Origin: Candidatus Zipacnadia bacterium
Lineage (GTDB): Bacteria; Armatimonadota; Zipacnadia; Zipacnadales; UBA5352
Assembly (NCBI GenBank): GCA_029821735.1
Contig: JALGSU010000009.1
Coordinates: 1 to 64,000 of the forward strand
Direction: 5' to 3'
Length of the DNA: 64,000 bases
Part shown: piece by piece, positions 36,029-44,408 of the stretch
How positions within the stretch are numbered: position 1 is the stretch's first letter
Layout of the letters: every line of letters starts with the position of its first letter
The notes under the pieces: model-generated
Seen by the model: only the letters and a program-made list of their open reading frames with translations
The model's database searches: none
What the model was told of the DNA's origin: nothing
Translations under genes and position numbers: made by a program

Positions 36029-37771
36029 ATGATACGGAAGATGCTGACCACTTTGACGGTTTTCATGTGCCTCTCAGTAGGCTGTGCGCAGGACGCGAAT
36101 CTCGTGCCCAATCCGGGATTCGAGCAGGTCGAGGGTGGCGCGCCGGCGAGCTGGGACCTTACCGGTGACGCGGACCTCGATAACGCCCAGTTCTACGCGG
36201 GCACGATGGGCCTGCGCATGGCGCACGATCAGGCTGCGACCTCCACTGCGACGGCGACCGTTCAGTCGCGCCAAGTGGCTGCGCTGGCCGCCGCCTGGGT
36301 GAGGACCGAGGGCATCGAGGGCACCGGCGCGTTGATGCGCATTGTTGGGCCCGATGGCCAGCTCATCGCCACAACCGGTCCGCTTACCGGCGACAGCGGT
36401 TGGCGCCTTCTGCAGGTGGAGTTCAACTCAGGTAATGCCAACCCCATCACCGTTGAGCTGTCCCTGCGCGACGCGACCGGATCGGCATGGTTCGACGACG
36501 TGATGGTGGGAGAAGCGGCCGGCATCCGCGAGCTGCTTCCCGCTGGCCAGACCGGTCCAGCGCGTGAGAACGTCGCGCTGGGGAAGTCTTACATGCTCTC
36601 ACCCCCACCCAGCTACAAGCTCTGCACCGATGACGGCGACTATGAGCAGCTGACCGACGGCGAGTACACCGTCGGCTACTTCTGGACCCAGCCGTCCACT
36701 GTCGGCTGGTATCTCTACAGCCCCCAGATAGTTATCGACCTCGGCGAGAGCATGCCCATCGACGGGATCATGATCAACTGCCCCGGTGGTGGGGCTGCGG
36801 GAGTGCAGTTCCCCAACGAGGCCATCTACTATGTCAGTGAGGACAACGAGGACTACCACGAGGTCGCGCGCCTGACGCCGCTGGGCCTCTTGCAGGACGG
36901 CAAGAACTGGTACACTCATCGCTTCCTCGCCGATGATCTCAAGACCCGCGGCCGCTATGTCATGATCTTCCTCAACAAAGCGGGATCAACGTCTTTCGCC
37001 GATGAGGTCGAGGTGTACAGAGGCGACCACGATCCGGCTGCAGTGACCTTCGACACCGCACCAGTCAGCCGCACCGAAATGGCATTCGCCCAGTATGGCA
37101 TCAAGCCCGACAGCTACACGCGAGGCCAGTTCCCCGAGACCCCGCACATCAAGTGGGCGACACCGCTGGCCGACGGACCGGTCAAGGGCATCGTGATGGC
37201 TTTCAGCGACAACATGCGCGACGTCGCCGAGATCGCGCAGCGCCTGGATATCGACTACGTGCCGGTGCAACACTTCTCCTACCGCTCGCCGAAGGCCCTT
37301 GGGATGCTGATGCAGGAGCAGATCGCCAAGGCTCTACCAGAGTGCGAAGTGATGGTCGTGGGCGGCTACTACTGGCAATCTACGCCTGATGATCTGCTGA
37401 TGAAGATACGCGATCGGGTGCGCGAGGGCATGGGGCTCGTGGTGGTCAGCCCGCAGGCGAGGTGGCACGAGCACATCACTGACATCTTCGCCGAAAACCC
37501 GATCGAAGGGGACGAGGGCGTGCTGGACCTGGTACCAATGGACCAGTTGCCTCAGTATCATACGCCACGTTCGTCGCATCTGAGTCTGAACACGTATGGC
37601 GATGGGCGCGTTGCGCTCCTGACCTGGCAGAACTTCACCCGCCCGGCTCACTCGCTGCTGCCGGCGTTCCACCTCGAGGACATTGACGATGACGCCATGT
37701 GCCCGATCGAGTTCACCTACGCCGCGCTGGCCAAGACCGTGCTGTGGGCCGCGCAGCGAGATGGAAGCTGA
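36029..37771 (+). CDS. Discoidin-domain lipoprotein, N-terminal part of GH42-like protein (interrupted)
   Basis: 580 residues from the ATG at 36029, preceded by GGAGG. The lipobox is LSVGC. Residues about 22-170 are a jelly-roll (NLVPNPGFEQVEGGAP, then WFDDVMVGEA). A discoidin/F5-8C-like domain follows at about 180-330: ENVALGKSYMLSPP, LTDGEYTVGYFW, VIDLGESMPIDG, and EVEVYRGD at the end. After about 350 there is a domain with VKGIVMAFSDNMRDVAEIA and LAKTVLWAAQRDGS, where the frame stops at 37771. The companion frame gives RWKLTVEILDRYFDPLG at once, so the protein continues in 37759-40542. Confidence 0.78.
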   Translation: MIRKMLTTLTVFMCLSVGCAQDANLVPNPGFEQVEGGAPASWDLTGDADLDNAQFYAGTMGLRMAHDQAATSTATATVQSRQVAALAAAWVRTEGIEGTGALMRIVGPDGQLIATTGPLTGDSGWRLLQVEFNSGNANPITVELSLRDATGSAWFDDVMVGEAAGIRELLPAGQTGPARENVALGKSYMLSPPPSYKLCTDDGDYEQLTDGEYTVGYFWTQPSTVGWYLYSPQIVIDLGESMPIDGIMINCPGGGAAGVQFPNEAIYYVSEDNEDYHEVARLTPLGLLQDGKNWYTHRFLADDLKTRGRYVMIFLNKAGSTSFADEVEVYRGDHDPAAVTFDTAPVSRTEMAFAQYGIKPDSYTRGQFPETPHIKWATPLADGPVKGIVMAFSDNMRDVAEIAQRLDIDYVPVQHFSYRSPKALGMLMQEQIAKALPECEVMVVGGYYWQSTPDDLLMKIRDRVREGMGLVVVSPQARWHEHITDIFAENPIEGDEGVLDLVPMDQLPQYHTPRSSHLSLNTYGDGRVALLTWQNFTRPAHSLLPAFHLEDIDDDAMCPIEFTYAALAKTVLWAAQRDGS

Positions 37772-40542
37772 CCGTTGAGATACTCGACCGCTATTTCGAT
37801 CCTCTCGGCACGCAGACTATTGATGTGCCCGAGCAGGGCGGCACCTTCGATGCTGAGATACCGGCGCACATGGCGGGCGCGACCTACGTCAACGTCTGGC
37901 TGCGCGATGGTCAGGAGAAGATCGTGGACTTCGGCTCGGGCGCATCCGACAACGCGCGGCAGGCTGATGTCGTCTCCGTGGAGTTGGACAAACCGGTCTA
38001 CGCCCCCGGCGATGAGCTGCGGGCGACAGTGACCGTTCAGGGCGACACGGCAGGCTCGATGCTCGCCGGGCGCATCGTGGACACATACGGTCGGCAAGTC
38101 GGCCCGGTGGTCGAAGTCGCTGCCACGCCAGCCGGGGCCGCTGAGCTGGTCATGCAGGTCGAGCACCCGATCACATTGGGTGCGAGCCTGTGGGTGACGC
38201 TGCATACCGCAGAGTCACTCGGAGCTGCCCAGACAGGCGACGTTGTGGACCGCGAACTCACCCGAGTCTGGCTTGACCGTCCCGAAGACCCTGACGAGTT
38301 CATCGTCTGCGCCTGGTACGCGTGGGACTTTCAACCACACGCGTACCACGGCCTGCAATGGGTGCGCGACTACGGCGTCGATACCTACGTGTCGCTGGGC
38401 GGAGATTGGCGGGCCGAGAACGCCGCGTGGGCCAACGTGCGCCACGGACCCGAGAACGTGGACCGTGTGATCCCCGCCAACACCGACGAGAGCTTGGTGC
38501 GCAATCCCTGCCTGACCGACCCCGAGCACCATGCGAAGATTGAGGACAAGATTCGCGCCTACGCGAGCAGCGTGCGGCCCTTCGGGGTGCTGGAGTGGTC
38601 GCTCGGCGACGAGTCCAGCCTCGGCCGCCGGGACTACTGCGTCTCCCCCACCTGTCTCGCCGCTTTCCGCGACTGGCTGCGGGACGCTTACGCCGACCTG
38701 CCCGAACTCAACGCGAGCTGGGGCACCGACTTCACGACGTGGGACGAAGTGATACCTGCCACCCGCGACCAGGTCGAGGGTCAGGATCGGTTCGGCCCGT
38801 GGCTGGATCACCGCCGGTACATGGAGCGGCTCTTCACCGACTACCACGCGTGGCTGCGCGATATCATCACCTCGGAGATCCCGGCCGCTCGAGTGGGTAT
38901 CTCCGGCACGCCGCGCCCGAATTCCTACTCCGGTCACGACTGGTGGCAGCTCATGCAGGAGGCCCTCGATCACCTGTCGGGCTACGGGGGCATCCAGCGG
39001 GAAATGCAGCGCTCGTTCATGCAGCAGGGGACCTTCTACTCGACCTTCCTCGGGTATGACTATAAGGACAACAACGAGCAGCGCGCCCGCTACGGCCCGT
39101 GGGATCTGCTGCTGCACGGCGCGAACGGGATCAACTACTACACGCTCGTGTCGAACACGCTCAACTGCCCGTTGATCCGCCCCGATGGCAGCCTCGCCAA
39201 TCACGCGCCCTGGTTCTTCGAGGAGGTCAAGGAACTCAAGGCCGGCACTGCCCGGCAGATCATGCTGGGGGACTACTCACACGACCGCATCGCGGTGCAC
39301 TATTCGCCGCCGAGCGTGCACGGCGCGACCGCGGCTGGTCTGTTTGACACCCGCGACCGCCTGCGAAACTACCAGACCAACATGACCAACGTGGGCACGA
39401 TCCTGCAGGAGTGCCACTACCAGTATGACTTCATCCACGGCGACCAGATGGCCGCGGGTGAGTTGGCGGAGTATTCGGCGCTGATCATGCCATGGTCATC
39501 GTGTGTGAGCCCAGCCGAAGCGGAGGCCATCGAGGCCTTCGTGCGCGCCGGTGGCACGGTCATCGCCGACAGCTTCTGCGGAGTGCGCGATGACCACGGC
39601 GCCCCGCAGGCGATGCTCGACACGCTCTTCGGCATTCGCCAGACGCTGGACACACCGGAGCTCGCACCGGTCGAACTGACGCTCTCCGATGCACCCGAGG
39701 GCTTCACTCCCGTGCCGGTGGCTTCGGGCAGCGCGACCATCGAGCTGGATGGCGCGACAGCGATGGCGCAGGCGGGCGACATGCCGGCATTCATCGTCAA
39801 CCATGTCGGCGACGGCGCGGCGGTCTTCCTGAACTGCTCGTTCAGCAACTACTCGGACGTCCGCGCGACCGGGATGGCAGGCGAGACTCAGGAGGAGATC
39901 AAGTCGCCCGATGAGGTCTCTCGCCCGATCCGCGATTTCGTCCGCGGCCTGCTGGGCGAACGGGGCGTTCGCAGTCCTCTGGCGGTCGAGGTGGAGGACG
40001 GCCAGGACTCGCAGATGCAGGTCTCTCGTTTCGGACTGGGCGAGGGAATGCTGTTTGGCGTTGTGCGCGCTATCAACGCGGGGCCAATTGACCGCGAGGA
40101 CCTGCTTGGCTGCACCATCACACTGCCTGAGGCCATGCACATCTACGATATCCGCGCACGCGAGTATCTCGGCGAAGTTGCCGAAATCAGCGGGGAGTTC
40201 GCGCGAGGCATCACCCGCCTGTATGCGGCGCTGCCCTATCGCGTCGACGGGCTGGCGCTGACCGGTCCGGAGCAGGCGCGCGCGGGCGAGGCGGTGGCGC
40301 TCGAGGTATCGCTGGACACAGGCGCGGCGCAGGCCGGGCCGCACGTGGTTCGGCTGACAGCGATCGGGCCCGATGGTGCGGAGCGGCCCTACTACTCGAC
40401 CAACCTGACCGCGTGGAACAACAAGGCGAGGGCTTCACTGCCGCTGTCGGCGAGTGATGAGCCGGGCGACTGGACGATCACCGCCCGGGATGTCATCTCG
40501 GGGCAGAAGGCAACGCTGACGCTGGCGGTCTCGGCCGAGTAA
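37759..40542 (+). CDS. GH42-like barrel and C-terminal part of interrupted discoidin lipoprotein
   Basis: From 37759 the frame carries beta modules (about 200 residues), then a barrel with FIVCAWYAWDFQPHAYHG and RPFGVLEWSLGDESSLGRRDYC. It continues with FRDWLRDAYADLPELNASWGTDFTTWDEV, a segment typical of GH42-related families, in which a residue of the GDES region is a candidate acid. A trimerisation/amidotransferase-like domain (YDFIHGDQMAAGELAEYSALIMPWSSCVSPAEAEAIEAF) and a C-terminal beta domain follow. It has no start codon or ribosome site of its own; the GTG at 37699 is out of context, inside the preceding frame. Read as the second half of the 36029 protein, missing an unknown segment (3n+1 bases). 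Confidence 0.72.
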   Translation, partial: RWKLTVEILDRYFDPLGTQTIDVPEQGGTFDAEIPAHMAGATYVNVWLRDGQEKIVDFGSGASDNARQADVVSVELDKPVYAPGDELRATVTVQGDTAGSMLAGRIVDTYGRQVGPVVEVAATPAGAAELVMQVEHPITLGASLWVTLHTAESLGAAQTGDVVDRELTRVWLDRPEDPDEFIVCAWYAWDFQPHAYHGLQWVRDYGVDTYVSLGGDWRAENAAWANVRHGPENVDRVIPANTDESLVRNPCLTDPEHHAKIEDKIRAYASSVRPFGVLEWSLGDESSLGRRDYCVSPTCLAAFRDWLRDAYADLPELNASWGTDFTTWDEVIPATRDQVEGQDRFGPWLDHRRYMERLFTDYHAWLRDIITSEIPAARVGISGTPRPNSYSGHDWWQLMQEALDHLSGYGGIQREMQRSFMQQGTFYSTFLGYDYKDNNEQRARYGPWDLLLHGANGINYYTLVSNTLNCPLIRPDGSLANHAPWFFEEVKELKAGTARQIMLGDYSHDRIAVHYSPPSVHGATAAGLFDTRDRLRNYQTNMTNVGTILQECHYQYDFIHGDQMAAGELAEYSALIMPWSSCVSPAEAEAIEAFVRAGGTVIADSFCGVRDDHGAPQAMLDTLFGIRQTLDTPELAPVELTLSDAPEGFTPVPVASGSATIELDGATAMAQAGDMPAFIVNHVGDGAAVFLNCSFSNYSDVRATGMAGETQEEIKSPDEVSRPIRDFVRGLLGERGVRSPLAVEVEDGQDSQMQVSRFGLGEGMLFGVVRAINAGPIDREDLLGCTITLPEAMHIYDIRAREYLGEVAEISGEFARGITRLYAALPYRVDGLALTGPEQARAGEAVALEVSLDTGAAQAGPHVVRLTAIGPDGAERPYYSTNLTAWNNKARASLPLSASDEPGDWTITARDVISGQKATLTLAVSAE

Positions 40543-40545
40543 TAG

Positions 40546-40625
40546 TGCACCGGTGCATTCTGGCGCAGCCCGGTGAGCGCCAGCATAGTGTTGGGCGTGG
40601 CCTGCAGGTCGGTATCTGCAGGCCA
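40546..40625. terminator. Three inverted repeats between convergent genes
   Basis: In the short gap between convergent genes lie the palindrome TGCACCGGTGCA (40546-40557), a 7-bp stem CTGGCGC/GCGCCAG with a 10-base loop (40560-40583) and a 10-bp stem TGGCCTGCAG/CTGCAGGCCA with an 8-base loop (40598-40625). No clean T-tract is present. They most likely stop transcription from both sides, though the function is inferred from position. Confidence 0.6.
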
Positions 40626-40638
40626 TGTCCTGCCAGGC

Positions 40639-41763
40639 TCAAGTGAACTGCCCGCGGATCGCCCCCACGACCTCGCGCGCACCCCGGCTCACCCGCCTCG
40701 CTACCAGGTGGGGCAGTCTGCGGTCCGCGGGCGGCAGAGCCGGCAGGGCCACCCAGGCGCTCCCGAACCATGTCGCGAGATTGTCCACGGCTCGCCGCCG
40801 CAGCCAGATGGCCCGCAGCGTCGAACTGCGCTCCACATCCTCTTCAGGCCGAATGACGAGACGCTCCTCCTCGGCCGAGGTCATGCGCAACTCAGCGGGC
40901 ACCGGCACCAGGCCCAGCAGTGCCACGTGCGACAAGGTCGCCTTCACCCCGCGCATCACTGCCAGTCGTCGACTGAGGTCGGCCACCAGCGACCAATCCA
41001 CGTCGAATCTCTGCGCCAGCGTCGCGATGTCCCACAGCGTGACCATGTGCCCTGGGGTGACGCGGTTGAGCGCGGCGTGAACGGCGTGTATGGTGATCTG
41101 CTCCTCGATGCCGGGCGTCGGCACGCCGCCAGGGACCAGCGGGTGGTCAAATCGCATCCCCGTCGCGGGACCGATCGCCAATTCACGCGGACAGACCCAC
41201 GGACGTCGGTGCAACTCCACCAGTATGCCTTCGAGGCTGCGCAGAGGCTGGCAATGCCATTTGCGGGGGTCCTCTGGGGTCACGGTATCCCGCAGAACGA
41301 AGCCCTCACCCGTGAGCAGCTCGTTGGCGTCCCCCGCTGCCTGCCCGGGCACCCACAGATCCACGTCGCACGAGTGTCGCAGCGCCGAATGTTCGGGCAC
41401 AGCCGCCGACAGCGCGGCGCCTTTGATCGCGTACACTGCGAAGCCGGCGCGCTCAAGCGCCTGCAGCACTCGGGCCAGCACCCGCAGACGCACGGCTTCA
41501 CTGGTCACCGCAGACACGGCGTTTCTGCGCACCGCCGCCCGAGCGTCTTCCGGAAGCGCATCCTCGATCGCGTGACGCGCGAGTCCGCTCAACAGCACGC
41601 CGCCAAGCCTCGACTGCACCAACCAGCGGGTCGTTCTCGGCGAAAGGTGGGCCTCAATCGCGCGCACGAACTCGCCCTCGTCCGCAACGCCGAGGCGGTC
41701 GCGGATAGCCGCTGCCGCGATCTGCAGTTCAGGTGCCAGTTCCTGCGCGAACACTGGTAGCAT
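40639..41763 (-). CDS. Nucleotidyltransferase (NTP_transf_5-type), RiPP-associated
   Basis: 374 residues from the ATG at 41763; the frame upstream to 42309 is antisense to the PqqD-like and radical SAM genes and is not coding. The core has YAIKGAALSAAVPEHSALRHSCDVDLWV, with D133 and D135 as the paired metal-binding aspartates of the nucleotidyltransferase fold. An all-helical C-terminal half follows. This family often occurs with PqqD-like and HPr-kinase-like proteins in modified-peptide clusters, including lasso-peptide loci; its acceptor is unknown. Weak GGAA about 12 bases upstream. It is divergent from the PqqD-like gene with 144 bases between. Confidence 0.8.
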   Translation of the reverse strand: MLPVFAQELAPELQIAAAAIRDRLGVADEGEFVRAIEAHLSPRTTRWLVQSRLGGVLLSGLARHAIEDALPEDARAAVRRNAVSAVTSEAVRLRVLARVLQALERAGFAVYAIKGAALSAAVPEHSALRHSCDVDLWVPGQAAGDANELLTGEGFVLRDTVTPEDPRKWHCQPLRSLEGILVELHRRPWVCPRELAIGPATGMRFDHPLVPGGVPTPGIEEQITIHAVHAALNRVTPGHMVTLWDIATLAQRFDVDWSLVADLSRRLAVMRGVKATLSHVALLGLVPVPAELRMTSAEEERLVIRPEEDVERSSTLRAIWLRRRAVDNLATWFGSAWVALPALPPADRRLPHLVARRVSRGAREVVGAIRGQFT

Positions 41764-41907
41764 GGCCGTCAGCTTCCTGCTGCGAAATGCGCTGTCACAA
41801 GGTATTGACGGGGCACGCTTCCCGCTCGTCCGGGGCAGGACCTGCCGCCTGGCGAGTCGAATACCTGACTTCGGACTGCACAATCCGCATCGGACAGGAG
41901 CGGACGC

Positions 41908-42210
41908 ATGAGTGACACGCAGAGGGTCGTGCAGAGAACCACGAATGTGGTCACGCGGGAGTTGGCCGGCGAAATAGTCCTGGTGCCCATTACGCAGACC
42001 AGCGCGGATTTCCAGCAGGTCCACCTCCTCAACAACACTGCAGCGGCGGTCTGGGAAGTGCTCAACGAGCCGCGGACGCTGGATGCGCTGCTCTCCCTGT
42101 TGGCAGAGCACTACGGCGCTTCCCCGGAGACCATCGCCGACGACGTCGAGGAGTTGCTCGTCGACCTGCACACGCGTGGACTGGTGTCCTGGGAGCCGGA
42201 CTATGAGTGA
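41908..42210 (+). CDS. PqqD-like RiPP recognition protein
   Basis: 100 residues in the PqqD fold. A winged-helix-like pattern shows VHLLNNTAAAVWEVLNEPRTLDALLSLLAEHYGA, then ETIADDVEELLVDLHTRGLVSW. In RiPP systems such proteins bind the leader of the precursor and present it to the modifying enzyme. The radical SAM gene starts at 42203, inside the last codons of this one (8-base overlap TATGAGTGA), which indicates translational coupling. The ATG follows ACAGGAGCGGACGC (AGGAG). Confidence 0.88.
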   Translation: MSDTQRVVQRTTNVVTRELAGEIVLVPITQTSADFQQVHLLNNTAAAVWEVLNEPRTLDALLSLLAEHYGASPETIADDVEELLVDLHTRGLVSWEPDYE

Positions 42211-43312
42211 ACTGTGCGGCATCGACCGGTCCCCGGACATTGATGACCTGATACGGGTCCTGATGGAAAGGGACCCGCTCGTGGCACTCGCGGCGACCGT
42301 CGACCTCACCTATCGCTGCAACTTCGCCTGCACTCACTGCTACTGTCGACTGCCCGTCGACGGGCCTACGCCAGTGCCCGAACTCACCTTCGCCGAATGG
42401 GACCGAATCTTGGGCGAGGCCGCTGACGAGGGCCTTCTCTTCCTCACTCTCACCGGAGGAGAACCACTCATCCGGGAGGACTTCGCTGATCTGTGGCGGA
42501 TGGCCAAGCGGCGGGGCTTCCTCTGTGAGCTCTTCACCAATGGCTCCCTCATTGACGAGGGCATCGCCGACCTGTTGGCTGAGTACACGCCAAAGCAGGT
42601 CTCCATGACCGTCTACGCCGCTTCCGAGGAGACGTACGCGAGCATGACCGGTTGCTCGGGGATGCACGAGCGCGTGCTCGGAGCTCTTGACCTGCTTGCA
42701 GAGCGGGGAATTCCCATCGAGGTCAAAGGGCTCTTCAGTCGCCAGAATGCTCACGAGTTCGATGCCATCTCGAAGCAGGCGCTGCAGTACGACGAACTGG
42801 TGCGTTGGCAGGCGGAACTGGTCGGCTGCTACACCGAAGGTGGCGGCAATCCCTGCGGCGTTGGCCTGTCCCCTGAGGAACTCGTGGCGCTGGAGTTGGC
42901 GGACCCAATTCGCAGTGGGGAGTGGCGCAGCCAGTTGGCAAACCGCTCGCCGTCACCCGCAAACCCCGACAGCCCATTCCGCTGTCAGCTCGGCAATGGT
43001 CGGTTCCACCTCGACCCCTACGGCAACATGCGGCCCTGCATGCTGCTGCAAAGCGTCAACGTTGACTGCCGGTCCACGTCGGTCCGACAGGCCTGGCGCG
43101 AAGATCTGCCCCGCGCGCTCGCGGACATGCCGTGGCAGCCAAGTGCCTGCAACGTCTGCGAACTCGCGGACGTCTGCCGAGCATGCCCCGCGAAGTTCCT
43201 CCTGGCCGGTCAGCCCGCCGGCGGGCCGTATGACGTGTACTGTGAGATAGCCCGGACCCGCGCGCGGGTGTACGGTATCCCAGCACGTCCGGCCAGTGAC
43301 GACAGCGATTGA
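42203..43312 (+). CDS. Radical SAM/SPASM peptide-modifying enzyme
   Basis: 369 residues. The CX3CX2C iron-sulfur motif is CNFACTHC (C39, C43, C46). GGEP follows at LTLTGGEPLI, and KGLFSRQNAHEFD lies in the barrel. The SPASM domain near the C-terminus shows FRCQLGNGRFHLDPYGNMRPCM and CNVCELADVCRAC (C316, C319, C325, C328), the pattern for auxiliary clusters. The family modifies peptides through an adenosyl radical, giving thioether, carbon-carbon or epimer products. It is coupled to the PqqD-like gene and lies 90 bases before the precursor, which it probably modifies. Which residues are changed is unknown. Confidence 0.9.
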   Translation: MSELCGIDRSPDIDDLIRVLMERDPLVALAATVDLTYRCNFACTHCYCRLPVDGPTPVPELTFAEWDRILGEAADEGLLFLTLTGGEPLIREDFADLWRMAKRRGFLCELFTNGSLIDEGIADLLAEYTPKQVSMTVYAASEETYASMTGCSGMHERVLGALDLLAERGIPIEVKGLFSRQNAHEFDAISKQALQYDELVRWQAELVGCYTEGGGNPCGVGLSPEELVALELADPIRSGEWRSQLANRSPSPANPDSPFRCQLGNGRFHLDPYGNMRPCMLLQSVNVDCRSTSVRQAWREDLPRALADMPWQPSACNVCELADVCRACPAKFLLAGQPAGGPYDVYCEIARTRARVYGIPARPASDDSD

Positions 43313-43356
43313 CCACAGTCCGATGGCGTGCTACTATTGCTCGGTCAGCGCGACGC

Positions 43357-43371
43357 GGTGTGTGACACACC
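43357..43371. promoter_or_regulatory. Perfect dyad before the precursor gene
   Basis: GGTGTGT G ACACACC, with 7-base arms about a single central base, lies 31 bases before the precursor ATG. An operator for a regulator or a small hairpin is possible; no -10/-35 is clear. The 90 bases between the radical SAM stop and the precursor hold nothing else I can name. Confidence 0.45.
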
Positions 43372-43402
43372 CAGCCATATTCGCCAGGAGGGAAGTGAGC
43401 CC

Positions 43403-43543
43403 ATGCCCGTGTGGACGAAGCCCGAGGTCACCGATATCACTATCGAGTGCCGCGAGGACGTACTCGCCGACTGCTGGAGCGAATCAGCCCCAAGTCCCTC
43501 TATCTGCGTGTGCGGGTTCTTCGTGGCGTGTCCAGGCAGCTGA
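43403..43543 (+). CDS. RiPP precursor peptide, PqqA-like leader, Cys-rich C-terminus
   Basis: 46 residues, with AGGAGGGA nine bases before the ATG. The longer frame from 43328 lacks a ribosome site. The start, MPVWTKPEVTDITIE, resembles the W-x-K-P opening of PqqA (MWKKP...). Five cysteines lie at positions 16, 24, 35, 37 and 43, and the peptide ends CPGS. A Ser/Pro-rich segment (SESAPSPS, 26-33) lies before the last three cysteines. No Gly-Gly motif marks a leader cut, so the leader/core boundary is unknown; I guess near 25-34. The neighbouring PqqD-like protein would bind the leader and the radical SAM enzyme modify it. The C-terminal Ser46 is notable beside an HPr-kinase-like gene. Confidence 0.78.
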   Translation: MPVWTKPEVTDITIECREDVLADCWSESAPSPSICVCGFFVACPGS

Positions 43544-43580
43544 AGCCTGCACAGATCGCGAGTGACAGGCGGGGCGCCCC

Positions 43581-44408
43581 GTGGGATCTCTGACACTTCG
43601 TATCGCGGATCTTGACGTGAGCGTGTGCCTCCAGCGAACGGGGCAGACAGTAGAGCCGAGTCTGCGCGATTTCTCTGCCCGCGACCCATCGTCTGCCACC
43701 CATCTGACGCTGATACTAAAGCCCGGTCTGCCGCCACTGCCCGAACTGATCGATCCGCTTGAGAGCGCGCGCGTGCGCGGGGCCAGGACCCCGGACGGTT
43801 TCTGGTTCGACCGCTCTCCTGGTGCCATGTGGGCCAGCGAGGACTTCTCCGCGTGTCGCTCATGGACCGGACGCCCCGCTGGCATTCCCCCACAGTTCAA
43901 CGGACGCCCCTGGTTGATGTTTGCGCTCTGGGGATACTTCGCGCAGCGCGGCGGCGTCTTCCTGCACGGCGCAACCTGCGTGCTCGATGGCAGATACGTC
44001 CTTCTTCTCGGCGACAGCCAAGTCGGCAAGAGCACCCTCGCCCGCCTCGCGGTCGAAGCCGGTTACACATCGCTCACCGACGAGTACCCCGCGGTTACCC
44101 TCGCCGGCTCCGGCCCTCGCGCGCATGGCCTGCCATGGCCGGGACGGAATGGCCCGCCGGCGCCAGCATCGGGTGACCTCGCCGCCATCTTCTTCCTCCG
44201 ACAAGCACCCGACAACACACTCGAGCGACTTGCGCCGCCCGAGACTGCGCGGCGCCTGGTCGGGAACATACGGTTCTTCGGATGGGATCCCGCCACGACG
44301 CTGCCGACCTTCGACACGCTCGACCAGATCGCCCGGAGCGTGCCTGCCTACGAGGCCTCATTCGCACCTTCGCCAGACGCAGTCGACATGCTGGTGCAAG
44401 CCCTGTGA
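43581..44408 (+). CDS. HPr-kinase-like protein of RiPP cluster
   Basis: 275 residues from a GTG at 43581; no ATG precedes the conserved part and the ribosome site is weak (AGGCGGGG). The N-terminal 110 residues resemble the leader part of HPr-kinase-related proteins. The core has VFLHGATCVLDGRYVLLLG, a P-loop GDSQVGKST (144-152, K150) and TDEYPAV (D167, E168). These are the features of the HprK kinase domain. In lasso-peptide loci such as paeninodin's, a related kinase phosphorylates the C-terminal serine of the precursor. The precursor here also ends in Ser, so the same role is a reasonable inference. It overlaps the peptidase gene by 4 bases (GTGA). Confidence 0.82.
   Translation: MGSLTLRIADLDVSVCLQRTGQTVEPSLRDFSARDPSSATHLTLILKPGLPPLPELIDPLESARVRGARTPDGFWFDRSPGAMWASEDFSACRSWTGRPAGIPPQFNGRPWLMFALWGYFAQRGGVFLHGATCVLDGRYVLLLGDSQVGKSTLARLAVEAGYTSLTDEYPAVTLAGSGPRAHGLPWPGRNGPPAPASGDLAAIFFLRQAPDNTLERLAPPETARRLVGNIRFFGWDPATTLPTFDTLDQIARSVPAYEASFAPSPDAVDMLVQAL

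Noticed and set aside
37699..40542. Independent gene starting at GTG 37699
   Set aside because: The first 20 codons overlap the preceding frame and show no homology, with no ribosome site; it is better read as the second half of the 36029 gene.
40573..41760. 395-codon plus-strand frame
   Set aside because: Antisense to the nucleotidyltransferase; no ribosome site or family motif.
41908..43543. PQQ biosynthesis cluster (pqqA-D-E)
   Set aside because: The precursor lacks the Glu/Tyr pair of PqqA and no PqqB, PqqC or PqqF is present; the PqqD and radical SAM proteins only resemble those families.
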